Made by a program: the position numbers and the translations under genes. 64,000 nt of DNA, taken from Bacillota bacterium (GTDB lineage: Bacteria; Bacillota; Clostridia; Lachnospirales; CAG-274). Below, piece after piece: positions 19,328-27,793 of this stretch. How positions within the stretch are numbered: position 1 is the stretch's first letter; every line of letters begins with the position of its first letter. Where the stretch lies: assembly GCA_017543265.1 (NCBI GenBank), contig JAFYGI010000006.1, forward strand, positions 100,262-164,261. The letters are read 5' to 3'. The notes below the pieces were generated by a model. The model did not search any database. It worked only from the letters and a program-made list of their open reading frames with translations, and was not told where the DNA came from.

Positions 19328-20104
19328 ATGGAAGAAATGCGTTTTGCCGTTCCCGCCGATGCCCCCGATGTGCGCGGGCTGTGGAATATTGCCTTTGGTG
19401 AGGATGCGGATTTTAACGACTGGTATTTTAAAAACAAATTTGATACGGGCAATACGCTTTTATCCTTTTGTGACGGCACGCTTGCCGCAATGGTGCAGAT
19501 GCCCGTGTACGAGATAAAGGGCATAGGCCGCCTGACCTACATATACGGTGCGGCCACCCGCCCCGACCTGCGCGGCCGTGGCATTATGACAAGGCTTATC
19601 GAAAAAAGCTTTGCACTTGACAAGCAAAACGGCATGGCAGGCTCCATGCTTATCCCCGCCGATAAAGGCCTGTTTGCTTTTTATAAAAGGCTTGGCTACA
19701 GCGAGGCCTTTTTTGTGCGTAATTCTATATATACCGCAGCCCCCGCCGAAATGCGCCGTGCGGACAAAAGCGACACCGCGCTTTTAAACCGTATCTACGA
19801 AACATCGCTTTTAGATCTGCCGCATCCCGTGCGGGACGAGGGGTACTGGCACAGTCAGATAGATATGTTCAATGCCCTTGGCGGCTATGTTTATACCGAC
19901 GGCAAGGCCTATGCCTTTGGCATGGAGGACGGCATACAGGAGCTTATGGGACAAAATGCGGGCGAGCTTGCCGCAGGTATTGCCTTAAAGCTGAAAAAAC
20001 CCGCCATAAAGGCTGCCGAGCAGGGGGGAGACACCTCACTCGGTATGGTACGCCTCTATGACGGGCAAATTGACAAGATGTATTTTAATCTTATGTACAA
20101 TTAG
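19328..20104 (+). CDS. GNAT family N-acetyltransferase (Eis-like)
   Basis: 258 residues from the ATG at 19328; the frame extends upstream into the DUF2156 gene but only this start sits behind a GCGGGGA ribosome binding sequence. The acetyl-CoA loop is TRPDLRGRGIMTRLIEKS, with a following beta-bulge segment GSMLIPADKGLFAFYKRLGY. This resembles Eis-like proteins with an added C-terminal domain, some of which acetylate lysines or antibiotics. Substrate unknown. Confidence 0.85.
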   Translation: MEEMRFAVPADAPDVRGLWNIAFGEDADFNDWYFKNKFDTGNTLLSFCDGTLAAMVQMPVYEIKGIGRLTYIYGAATRPDLRGRGIMTRLIEKSFALDKQNGMAGSMLIPADKGLFAFYKRLGYSEAFFVRNSIYTAAPAEMRRADKSDTALLNRIYETSLLDLPHPVRDEGYWHSQIDMFNALGGYVYTDGKAYAFGMEDGIQELMGQNAGELAAGIALKLKKPAIKAAEQGGDTSLGMVRLYDGQIDKMYFNLMYN

Positions 20105-20113
20105 TAAAAGGCT

Positions 20114-20158
20114 GCCGCAGCCCGAAAACATCTTTTATCGGGCAATGCGGCGCTTTTT
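20114..20158. terminator. terminator between GNAT gene and the converging membrane-protein gene
   Basis: GCCGCAGCCCG (20114-20124) pairs with CGGGCAATGCGGC (20139-20151), and a T-run follows. It suits the GNAT gene best; it touches the stop codon of the converging gene and may serve both. Confidence 0.7.
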
Positions 20159-20814
20159 TATATCTGTTTGATCTTTGCCGTGTCGGGTACACGCGCAAGG
20201 ATGTATTCAAGCACGAAGTCAAGATCGTCCTTGTCCGCGTATATCTGGTTGTTGCTGAACGGTGCATTTACATATATGATATTGCGCCTTTTTATCGACT
20301 TTACACGTTTGACGTGCGCAAAATCGGTGGCAAGGCTGTCGCGCGTGGCCGCAAGTATGCCCGCGCCCTTTGCGGTAAGGGTCCCGCCTGCCAGGGCTGC
20401 CAGCGCACCCATTGCTTTTGCCTTGTCGAACTGCTCCTTCATCTGTCTGTGAACTATCCCCTCGTCATCCATCTCAAATATGACCATATACTTCATGCCA
20501 TACTGCTTTGCAACGATAAAATAGGCAATAAGTCCCAGAAACTCCATAAAAAGACACAGCAGCAAAAAGCCCCTCGACAGGTCTATAAAGCCGTCAAGCT
20601 CAAAGCCGTTTTCTATAAGGTCCATAATAAAGGTCAGGGCGTACACCGCAAAAAAGGAAATGCCTATGACCTTCCAGATAGTAAACAGCAGCGACGGATT
20701 GCGCAGCATATCAAACTCGTACGTCCAGCGGTATTTGCCGTCCGCACATAAGCAGATATTCTCCGTTACCATTTTTCCCTGCGGTTTTTCGTTTACCGTA
20801 TTTTTCTCTGCCAT
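20158..20814 (-). CDS. hypothetical membrane protein
   Basis: 218 residues from the ATG at 20814, which follows AAGGGTGG by 6 bp; GTG codons just upstream are less likely starts. Two or more hydrophobic helices (residues about 45-65 and 80-105) separate a short N-terminal region from a cytoplasmic domain with a Gly/Ala-rich segment (GALAALAGGTLTAKGAGILA) and a basic patch (HVKRVKSIKRRN). The tail NNQIYADKDDLDFVLEYIL resembles the end of YcxB-like domains, but I cannot confirm this. It follows a similarly small membrane protein gene by 12 bp, and the two likely form an operon. Confidence 0.6.
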   Translation of the reverse strand: MAEKNTVNEKPQGKMVTENICLCADGKYRWTYEFDMLRNPSLLFTIWKVIGISFFAVYALTFIMDLIENGFELDGFIDLSRGFLLLCLFMEFLGLIAYFIVAKQYGMKYMVIFEMDDEGIVHRQMKEQFDKAKAMGALAALAGGTLTAKGAGILAATRDSLATDFAHVKRVKSIKRRNIIYVNAPFSNNQIYADKDDLDFVLEYILARVPDTAKIKQI

Positions 20815-20826
20815 ACGCACCACCCT

Positions 20827-21402
20827 TTACTTTATGATGGGTACCTTGCAGCGCTTGCAGGTATCCTGCGTAATGTCGTTTTTTATACCGCATACGGGGC
20901 AGATGACATAGGTGTCGTTGGTCTTGTCGTACTTTTCGTAGTAGTTGTTGAACTGCGGATAGTACCTTACCCTGTCGCCCACGTTAAGGTATTCGTAATA
21001 GGGGTTTATGCTGGCGGATATTTTCTTTTTCTTGCCGCTGTCGGTGCGCAGCTCGACCGTGCGATAGGTCTGCGTGGAGTCGCTGTTGGGGTCTCTGCGC
21101 TTTACTTCGGTGTACTTGTTGACTACCACGCCGTCCCATTGGCGCTTGGTCTTTTGCGATATAAAGCTTATGATATTTATTACAAGAAATACCGCCGAAA
21201 TGCCGAAGCCTACCGCAACAAGGCTGTTGTCATCGTTTTTAACGCTTAAGATTATACAGATAACTATCGGCGCAAGTATAAGCAGGATAAAAAATATCGC
21301 AGCCGCCCTTTTGTTCTTTTTCAGCGCAGCCTGTACCGCAGGGTCGTATATTTTGTCCGAAAAGCCCACATAAAGGTTGTCGTTTCCGTTAAAATCAAGC
21401 AT
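20827..21402 (-). CDS. membrane protein with C-terminal zinc ribbon
   Basis: 191 residues. Two hydrophobic helices (about 33-55 and 62-82) are followed by a beta-rich domain (GVVVNKYTEVKRRDPNSDST) and a zinc ribbon at the end (CPVCGIKNDITQDTCKRCKVP). Function unknown; the ribbon could bind zinc as a sensor or as a folding unit. It is 12 bp upstream of the preceding entry and 18 bp downstream of the SLH gene, in the same orientation. Confidence 0.6.
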   Translation of the reverse strand: MLDFNGNDNLYVGFSDKIYDPAVQAALKKNKRAAAIFFILLILAPIVICIILSVKNDDNSLVAVGFGISAVFLVINIISFISQKTKRQWDGVVVNKYTEVKRRDPNSDSTQTYRTVELRTDSGKKKKISASINPYYEYLNVGDRVRYYPQFNNYYEKYDKTNDTYVICPVCGIKNDITQDTCKRCKVPIIK

Positions 21403-21420
21403 ATTATCCCTCCGTTTCCG

Positions 21421-24156
21421 TTAATTTCTTTGTGTATCATTGGTTTCAAGTCCCGAATCGGATGATGTATATACCTTTGCAACGTCTTCAAGCTCTTTTC
21501 CGCTTACACTTTGCACGTTTGTTATCTCAAGGTCGGGGTCAAACGGCGTGTTCTTGCCGTCGCTGCCGCTTGTATCCTGGTCTTTGTCTTTGTCCTTGTC
21601 CTCGTCCAGATATGGCTTTGCAAGCTCTGCTATCTGCGGGGTATATATCTTGTTTTCAACAAGGAATTTATAGAAATCTCCCCTGTTTTTGGAGCCGCAC
21701 TCCACAAACATAGATACCATATAGGCAAGGAAGGAGTTGTCGTCCGAATCCTTAAATTCGGGACCCTTTACATAATTGCCTTTTTTGTCTTTAAGTGCTT
21801 CGCTGAGCCACTCTCTTATCCTGAAAATGGAGTTGAGCTTCTGTGCTATGGTAGGTCTTGTCTTTAACTTGCCGTCGCCCATCCATATCCTGTCTTCAAG
21901 CAGGTTATACTCGTCACAGTATTTGATAAACTTGCGTATATCCTTTTTGCGTGCCTGTATGGTCTTTTCGTTTTTATAGCGCTTTTCAAAGTATTTCTTT
22001 ACATCCGAGTCCGAAACGCCCTTTGAATTAAGTCTGTTAAGGCCGCCCTTCATCTTTTCGCAGATGATGCCCCATTGGCCGGAGTCCACCTGACCCTCTT
22101 CGTTCATCCACTTTGCGTAGTATTTCTCGTATGTCCATTCCATCATGTCGTCGGCAAAGATATCGCCCATCTTGTCAACCAGCTTGCCGAATTTTTCCGC
22201 CTTGTCAACATACGGCATTACACTCTTTTCATAGTTTTTGACCATTTCAAGTATGGCCTTGCCGTAGGCCTCGGGCTTGCCCTCCTTTACGGCATCGTAG
22301 GCCTCCTTGCCGTTGTCGCCCATATTGCTGCCGAGTGCCTTTGCAAACGGATTTGCCTCGCTGTCCTCGCCGGTGATAAAGTCCTTGCTGCCGTCTTTAA
22401 GTATCTTGTCCATAGCATAATCGCTTATGCCGTTTGCTATCTTTGCGGTCAGGGTACCCGTATCGCCGTCCATAGCTGCCGTAAGTATCTCGCCCTTGGT
22501 GTCGTGTGAAAGGATGTATCTTGCGATAGCGCCGCCGTACTGGTTTCTGCCAAAGCCGTACTCCGACAGCGAATCGTCGATTATCTCGGAAAGGTTCTTG
22601 CGAAGCTCTTCCTCCGAAACGCCGCGCATTACCTCCTGCTGTGCCGCCTTTTCGCACCATATGTCCATAAGCTCCTCATCGCTCATTTCGCCTAAGATAT
22701 GGCCGCTGTAGTGCGATGTTTCATAGGTATATGTGCCGTTTGCCAGCGCATCTGGGTCGGGCAGGATATAAAACGGCGTGTCGCCGTCCAGAACACTCAT
22801 TGCGATAAGGTTTTTGCGCCTGTCTTCGGGTATGTCGGATACGTCAAAGGATACCGTGTCGTATTTGTCAAGTATTACATGACCCGATGTATCGCTGTCC
22901 GCCTCAATGCCCTGAAGCGGTGTGAACGAGGATGTCTTGTACTCGTCCAGCTCCGTGGTGGACATGGTTACCTTTTTGACCTCGGACGGAGAAACAGGCT
23001 CTGTATCCTCGTCGCTTGTCTGTGTCTTTGGCTTTTCCTTTTCCTCCTCAACGGGCTTTTGGCCTGTGCGCGGTGTGGTGTCAAGCTTGTCGGCCATTCT
23101 TACCGCAATGGCGATGGCCTGCTCCTTGGTAAGCGTGCCCGCGGGTACGAACATATTGTTGCCCATGCCCGTTATAACACCGTTTGCAGCCATGTATTCA
23201 ACGCTGTCCCTTGCGTAGGGGCGTATGTCGTCATAGTCGGAAAAACGGCTGCTGCTGTTGTATTCAAGCGCGTAGTCGTTGTTGAGGGTCCAGCCCTCGA
23301 AAACTGTCTTTTTGTATGCGCGGGTAAGCATAGCCGCCGCCTGCTCCCTTGTAAGGTCGCTGTTGGGCGAGAAAGTATTGGCCGACGTGCCCGCAACTAT
23401 ATCCGCATTGTATGCCTTTAAAACATAGCTGTCGGAGCTGTCGTTAAACGGGTTTGAGCCCGCCGAGAGCGTATCGCCCGACATATATTCGTATACCTTT
23501 ACCGCGATAGCCGCAAAATGCCCCCTTATAATGGGCTTACGCAAATCGTCGCCGTAAAGTGCCTCGGGTATAAGGCCGAGGGTCTCGGCGCGGTTTATAT
23601 CGCCTTTTGCCCAGTCCGAGCAGTAATATTTTTGCGGCGTTGTCTGCTGCTCGCTGCTTTGCTGTTTTTGAGGCTTGCTTGTGGAATACTGACCTATGTC
23701 GGCATCGTCCACCCATTCGCCGCGCAGCTCTACCATACCGCCCGAAGCGCCCTCATTCCAGCTGGCTGTATCCCAGTCGGAGTCCTTTACATAATACGAG
23801 CCGGGGCCGACAACGATATCGGGATAGCAGTCCCAATAGGTGTTGCCGTTTCTGCCGTAGGCAAGAAATGTGCCCACGGGCTCCCTCGTGTCCGAACTGT
23901 ACAGGCTTATGGAGCCGGGCTTTGCGCCCTTGCCGTTGTTCCAGTGATAAATGGTTATCACATCCAGCCTTATGGGCTGGGGCAGGGTGAACTCCGCGTG
24001 TGCATCGGGGCCGTTATATACGGCATCGGTATTGAAGTTGGAGCTGAGCAGCTTGTAGTCGTCCACGCTCTGCGCATATACACAGGCGGTGGGGACAACA
24101 CAGGCTGTCATACATACGGCCAGCACGGCCGCCAATAATCTCTTAGGTTTAAACAT
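21421..24156 (-). CDS. secreted protein with three SLH domains
   Basis: 911 residues. A signal peptide (about 1-28) is followed by a beta-rich N-terminal domain (about 30-150), then three S-layer homology repeats at about 170-350 (for example VEYMAANGVITGMGNNMFVP), and a Lys/Glu linker. The remaining 500 residues form a domain I do not recognise, rich in helices (KYYAKWMNEEGQVDSGQWG). SLH domains attach proteins to pyruvylated wall polymer, so it is surface-anchored. Its end has an Asp/Lys-rich low-complexity patch (YLDEDKDKDKDQD). Paired with dockerin proteins, it suggests a protein-rich outer surface, but it has no cohesin that I can see. Confidence 0.75.
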   Translation of the reverse strand: MFKPKRLLAAVLAVCMTACVVPTACVYAQSVDDYKLLSSNFNTDAVYNGPDAHAEFTLPQPIRLDVITIYHWNNGKGAKPGSISLYSSDTREPVGTFLAYGRNGNTYWDCYPDIVVGPGSYYVKDSDWDTASWNEGASGGMVELRGEWVDDADIGQYSTSKPQKQQSSEQQTTPQKYYCSDWAKGDINRAETLGLIPEALYGDDLRKPIIRGHFAAIAVKVYEYMSGDTLSAGSNPFNDSSDSYVLKAYNADIVAGTSANTFSPNSDLTREQAAAMLTRAYKKTVFEGWTLNNDYALEYNSSSRFSDYDDIRPYARDSVEYMAANGVITGMGNNMFVPAGTLTKEQAIAIAVRMADKLDTTPRTGQKPVEEEKEKPKTQTSDEDTEPVSPSEVKKVTMSTTELDEYKTSSFTPLQGIEADSDTSGHVILDKYDTVSFDVSDIPEDRRKNLIAMSVLDGDTPFYILPDPDALANGTYTYETSHYSGHILGEMSDEELMDIWCEKAAQQEVMRGVSEEELRKNLSEIIDDSLSEYGFGRNQYGGAIARYILSHDTKGEILTAAMDGDTGTLTAKIANGISDYAMDKILKDGSKDFITGEDSEANPFAKALGSNMGDNGKEAYDAVKEGKPEAYGKAILEMVKNYEKSVMPYVDKAEKFGKLVDKMGDIFADDMMEWTYEKYYAKWMNEEGQVDSGQWGIICEKMKGGLNRLNSKGVSDSDVKKYFEKRYKNEKTIQARKKDIRKFIKYCDEYNLLEDRIWMGDGKLKTRPTIAQKLNSIFRIREWLSEALKDKKGNYVKGPEFKDSDDNSFLAYMVSMFVECGSKNRGDFYKFLVENKIYTPQIAELAKPYLDEDKDKDKDQDTSGSDGKNTPFDPDLEITNVQSVSGKELEDVAKVYTSSDSGLETNDTQRN

Positions 24157-24213
24157 ATTATTTCCCCCTTTCGGTTTGCCGTTTATATTTACATTTTAGC
24201 ATATATCCGCAAA

Positions 24214-24264
24214 CAAAAAAAGTGATGACAAAAAACTTTCAATGAAAATTTATTTTGTCATCAC
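24214..24264 (-). terminator. intrinsic terminator after aroA
   Basis: GTGATGACAAAA (24222-24233) pairs with TTTTGTCATCAC (24253-24264), a 12-bp perfect stem. On the minus strand a run of seven T follows (24215-24221), placing it downstream of aroA. Confidence 0.85.
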
Positions 24265-24273
24265 AAATTTGCG

Positions 24274-25554
24274 TCAAAGTGTTATTTTTTCAAGCAATTC
24301 ATAAAAATTGGGGAAGGAGATACCCACGCAGTCGGCATCGGTTATCACGGTCTCGCCCTTTGCATTTAGCGCCGCAACTGCAATACTCATTGCAACGCGG
24401 TGGTCAAGATGGCTGTAGGTGACTGCACCGTGCAGGGGCTGTCCGCCCTCTATTATCATACCGTCCTCGGTCTCGGTTATCTTTGCGCCCATTTTGCCAA
24501 GCTCCTGCGCCATGGTGGCTATACGGTTGCTTTCCTTTACTTTCAGCTCCTGCGCATCCTTTATTACCGTGGTGCCGTTTGCCGCAAGTGCCGCCACAAC
24601 AAACACGGGTATCTCGTCTATCATGCGCGGTATCATGTCGCCGCCGAGAGTTATTGCCTTAAGTGACGAGGTTTTTGCAACTATGTCGCCCACAGGCTCG
24701 CCGCCCGCAAGATGCTCGTTTACTATTTTTATATCCGCACCCATTTCGGCAAAGGCATCAAGTATGCCCGTCCTTGTTTTGTTGATGCCGACATTTGTTA
24801 CGGTTATTTCGGAATTTGGTGTGAGAAGTGCGGCAGCAATGAAAAACGCAGCCGACGAAATATCCGCGGGCACGGTAACGGGACGCGCATAAAGCTCCTT
24901 AACGGGGCGCGAGGTTATACGGCCGTTTTGGTTGGTGATGTCCGCGCCGAAGTAGTTGAGCATTATCTCGGTATGGTCGCGCGAGGGCATATCCTCTATA
25001 ACAACAGTCTCACCGTCGGCATAGAGTGAGGCCAGCAGTATCGCGCTTTTCACCTGTGCGCTTGCCACGGGCATTTTATACTCGAGGCCCTTTAATCCGG
25101 TGCCCGTTATTTCAAGCGGCGCATAGCCGTCCCCCGTGCTTTTTATTTTTGCGCCCATAAGCGAAAGCGGCTTTATCACACGGTTCATAGGCCTTTTTTG
25201 TATGGATGCGTCACCGTTTAAGCGGCAGACGAAGTCCTGTCCCGACAAAAGACCCGAAATAAGCCTTATCGTGGTGCCGCTGTTGCCCACATCCAAAAGC
25301 TCTGTCGGGGCGGTGAGCCCGTGCAGACCCTTGCCGTGTACGACCACATTTTCGCCGTCTGTCTCTATGTCTATACCCAGCTTTTTAAAGCAGGATATGG
25401 TGGACATACAGTCGTCGCCCGTAAGAAAACCCGTTATCTTTGTATCGCCCTTTGCTATGCTGCCGAACATTACCGCACGGTGCGAAACGGATTTGTCGCC
25501 CGGTACCGTAATAACGGCATTTATGCTTTCGATAGGTCTTATTGTTTTATCCAT
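24274..25554 (-). CDS. aroA: 3-phosphoshikimate 1-carboxyvinyltransferase (EPSP synthase)
   Basis: 426 residues, the typical length. It joins shikimate-3-phosphate and phosphoenolpyruvate in the shikimate pathway. The N-terminal binding loop PGDKSVSHRAVMFGSI, the NSGTT motif at LDVGNSGTTIRL, and the domain II segments DEIPVFVVAALAANGTT and LKVKESNRI are all present. It follows tyrA by 16 bp on the minus strand and ends at a strong terminator, so tyrA-aroA is an aromatic amino acid operon. Confidence 0.97.
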   Translation of the reverse strand: MDKTIRPIESINAVITVPGDKSVSHRAVMFGSIAKGDTKITGFLTGDDCMSTISCFKKLGIDIETDGENVVVHGKGLHGLTAPTELLDVGNSGTTIRLISGLLSGQDFVCRLNGDASIQKRPMNRVIKPLSLMGAKIKSTGDGYAPLEITGTGLKGLEYKMPVASAQVKSAILLASLYADGETVVIEDMPSRDHTEIMLNYFGADITNQNGRITSRPVKELYARPVTVPADISSAAFFIAAALLTPNSEITVTNVGINKTRTGILDAFAEMGADIKIVNEHLAGGEPVGDIVAKTSSLKAITLGGDMIPRMIDEIPVFVVAALAANGTTVIKDAQELKVKESNRIATMAQELGKMGAKITETEDGMIIEGGQPLHGAVTYSHLDHRVAMSIAVAALNAKGETVITDADCVGISFPNFYELLEKITL

Positions 25555-25570
25555 ATACTTTTCTCCCTTT

Positions 25571-26650
25571 TTATCCTTCTTTTACGGAATATCCCGCCTC
25601 GCGCAGAAGCCTTGCGCTTTTGTCGCTGTACTCCTTTTTGTCAAAGGCTATCTGCAAAACACCGCCCGCGTATTCGCGGCTGTTTCTTATGCCAATGTTT
25701 TTTATATTCACACCGTTTTGGCTAAGCAGGGTAACGATCTTTGCAAGTATGCCCTGCTCGTCCGCAATATCGATAAACAGGGTGTGATAGTTGTCCGTGT
25801 CGCGCTTGCCCGCAAAGGTGGCGCGGTATTGGCTTGCATCGTCAAAACGTGCGTAAAAGCTGTCTTTGTCGTTGTTTAAAATATCATTTCTGTATTTGCT
25901 TAAAATTTCGATAAAGCGGTCTGTCACATTCAGTATCTCGCTGCGGTTCTCAAAGCAGATACTTGTCCATATCTCGGGACCCGAGGCCGCAATGCGCGTG
26001 GTGTCCTTGAACCCGCCCGCCGCTATGGTGTGCATAAGCTCGTCCTCGCCGTCAAGACTTTTTACCGTGGCCGCCAGCGCGGATGCCACAATATGCGGTA
26101 CATGGCTGACCGCCGCAACGATATGGTCATGGCGCTTGGGGTCTATCTCCAGCGGGATGGCACCCATAAGCATAACTATCTTTTTAAAGGCTTTGCGCTC
26201 CTCCGGGGTGATGTTCTCGTTGGGGGCAAGTATATAAAAAGCATTTTCGTAGAGATGCTCGTTTGCCGCAAAAAAGCCCGTCTTTTCCGAGCCCGCCATA
26301 GGGTGTCCCGCGATAAACTTCAAGCCCTTGAACGCCTGCATACTTTTGTATATGCCGTATTTTGTACTGCCCGCATCGGTAATGATGCAGTCCTTGTCTA
26401 TTACAGGCAGAAGCCTTTCCACATAGGACGGGATAAGGTCAACGGGCGTGCATATAAAAATATACTTGCAGCCCTTAAAAATGCTCATATCATCTGTTGA
26501 CCACGCCGAAAGTATACCCTCGGCCGCACCCGCTTCAAGCGGACGGGCGCTGCGGCTAAGCGCAGCAATGTCAAACCCTGCTTTTGCCTTGAGCGCACGC
26601 GCGATACTGCCGCCTATCAGCCCAAAGCCTATTATGCCGATCTTTGTCAT
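25571..26650 (-). CDS. tyrA: prephenate dehydrogenase with ACT domain
   Basis: 359 residues. The NAD-binding loop IGFGLIGGSIARAL starts at residue 6; the active-site region shows GHPMAGSEKTGF and SHVPHIVA, typical of prephenate dehydrogenases. The last 75 residues form an ACT domain (YHTLFIDIADEQGILAKI), usually the site of tyrosine feedback inhibition. It makes 4-hydroxyphenylpyruvate from prephenate. It is first in the operon with aroA, and a clear promoter lies just upstream on the minus strand. Confidence 0.96.
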   Translation of the reverse strand: MTKIGIIGFGLIGGSIARALKAKAGFDIAALSRSARPLEAGAAEGILSAWSTDDMSIFKGCKYIFICTPVDLIPSYVERLLPVIDKDCIITDAGSTKYGIYKSMQAFKGLKFIAGHPMAGSEKTGFFAANEHLYENAFYILAPNENITPEERKAFKKIVMLMGAIPLEIDPKRHDHIVAAVSHVPHIVASALAATVKSLDGEDELMHTIAAGGFKDTTRIAASGPEIWTSICFENRSEILNVTDRFIEILSKYRNDILNNDKDSFYARFDDASQYRATFAGKRDTDNYHTLFIDIADEQGILAKIVTLLSQNGVNIKNIGIRNSREYAGGVLQIAFDKKEYSDKSARLLREAGYSVKEG

Positions 26651-26691
26651 TTTGTCTTCCTCTTTCGATCATCTTGTTTGAAACTATTTTT

Positions 26692-26720
26692 ATTTTACCA
26701 TTAAACACCGCCGCGGTCAA
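26692..26720 (-). promoter_or_regulatory. sigma-A type promoter for tyrA-aroA
   Basis: On the minus strand TTGACC (26720-26715), a 17-bp spacer and TAAAAT (26697-26692). It faces a divergent promoter across about 174 bp. Confidence 0.7.
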
Positions 26721-26721
26721 C

Positions 26722-26879
26722 ATTAACATTGTTTATCTTTCTCGTGATATGAAATGTTAATAACGGCAAGCTCCGCAAATGAGTTTTCCTCAGAGTGGAA
26801 ATAAAAAGGAAAGATTTGTGTTATTACCGCAAGTTATTGGCTATGCTTGCCGACCGTGCCAACCTATCGCATTAACATT
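26722..26879. repeat. inverted and direct ATTAACATT motifs between divergent promoters
   Basis: ATTAACATT occurs at 26722-26730 and 26871-26879, and its reverse complement AATGTTAAT at 26753-26761. Nested inside the last pair is CGGCAAGC (26764-26771) with GCTTGCCG (26845-26852), so the segment could fold as a long stem. The gene-free stretch 26651-26999 holds these motifs and two divergent promoters; I see no ORF or known riboswitch in it. It may be a shared operator or an RNA element, but neither is established. Confidence 0.45.
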
Positions 26880-26894
26880 TTACCAAACGGAATA

Positions 26895-26923
26895 TTGATT
26901 TTTGTCGGTATTTATTGTAAAAT
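26895..26923 (+). promoter_or_regulatory. sigma-A type promoter for the C_GCAxxG_C_C gene
   Basis: TTGATT at 26895-26900, 17 bp, TAAAAT at 26918-26923, about 77 bp before the next start codon. Confidence 0.55.
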
Positions 26924-26999
26924 ATACGTTAAGCGAAGCCGATGATATTCGTGCTTTGTTTTTGGCTATGTATAAAAAACTGTTACGGGAGAATGCAAA

Positions 27000-27380
27000 A
27001 TGGACAAAAGAGAAAATGCTGTAAGATACAAGCAAAACGGTATGAACTGCTGTCAGGCGGTGCTTGCGGCCTATGCGGACGAGCTGGGAATGCCTGTGGA
27101 GATACTGAAACAGCTCGGCGCGGGCTTTGGCTCGGGCATGGGTGGTATGGACGGCACCTGCGGTGCGCTGTGCGGCGCGGAAATGGTGCTGGGGTTAAAA
27201 AACTGCAAAAACGGCCCCGTCACAAAGCAGGCAAAGCAGATACACGCGGCCTTTACACAAAAAAGCGGCGCATCCATCTGCCGCGAGCTGAAGCAAATGA
27301 CAAACGGCAGACCGCTGTGCAGCTGTGACGACTGCGTAAGAAATGCCGTTGATGCGGTCGAGGAAAATATACACCCGTAA
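27000..27380 (+). CDS. C_GCAxxG_C_C family redox protein
   Basis: 126 residues. The family signature is visible as NCCQAVLAAYADELG, then GAGFGSGMGGMDGTCGALCGAEMVLG, and a distal Cys pattern CSCDDCVRNAV. Members are small cysteine-rich proteins, often beside molybdenum or flavin enzymes; they are thought to be redox-active but have no assigned reaction. It has its own promoter and a strong ATG start. The gene is followed by the palindrome cluster rather than by a neighbour in the same operon. Confidence 0.85.
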   Translation: MDKRENAVRYKQNGMNCCQAVLAAYADELGMPVEILKQLGAGFGSGMGGMDGTCGALCGAEMVLGLKNCKNGPVTKQAKQIHAAFTQKSGASICRELKQMTNGRPLCSCDDCVRNAVDAVEENIHP

Positions 27381-27410
27381 GAGATAAGGGACGGTTGTGT
27401 TGATATCCCC

Positions 27411-27614
27411 CACAAACGGATTTTTGTTAACACAATGTTTTTTTTATCCGTTTGTGGATGAAAGTGGCTTATATAGCGGGCTCTGCACAAACGGATTTAT
27501 CCGTTTGTGTAAGACTCACAAACGGATTTGTCCGTTTGTGTACAAGTCGCTTATTCAGCGGGTTTCACTCACAAACGGATTTTTTTTATATTGTCAACGG
27601 TTTATCCGTTTGTG
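27411..27614. repeat. cluster of four palindromes built on CACAAACGGA / TCCGTTTGTG
   Basis: The 10-base arm CACAAACGGA occurs at 27411, 27486, 27517 and 27570, each paired with TCCGTTTGTG at 27447, 27500, 27531 and 27605. The two middle hairpins have 4-base loops; the outer two have 25-26 base, T-rich loops. Flanking sequence is also repeated: GCTTATATAGCGGG (from 27468) and GCTTATTCAGCGGG (from 27549) precede palindromes two and four. This resembles an array of REP-like elements rather than a CRISPR. The gene-free stretch 27381-27793 contains only this array and the nfnA promoter. Confidence 0.8.
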
Positions 27615-27667
27615 CACGGAGACAGACGACTGTCCCTCAAAAAAATTTATTTTTATAAAAATAATAA

Positions 27668-27696
27668 TTGTATTATTTGATATTTTGTAGTATAAT
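27668..27696 (+). promoter_or_regulatory. sigma-A type promoter for nfnAB
   Basis: TTGTAT at 27668-27673, 17 bp, TATAAT at 27691-27696, 97 bp before the nfnA start, which follows AGGAGG. Confidence 0.65.
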
Positions 27697-27793
27697 ATAT
27701 GTGGTTTTTTTATGCGTGTTTTGGCCGCATATCGTAAAAACGGCTCAAACAGAGGATTGCGGGACGATTTTCCGCACACAGGAGGAATAGAAA

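Noticed and set aside
26753..26879. Known riboswitch class in the tyrA spacer
   Set aside because: The stem does not match any class I know, and it lies upstream of both promoters or is not clearly transcribed.
27411..27614. CRISPR array
   Set aside because: Units are palindromes with unequal spacing and no spacer-like unique sequence of constant length; no cas gene is present.
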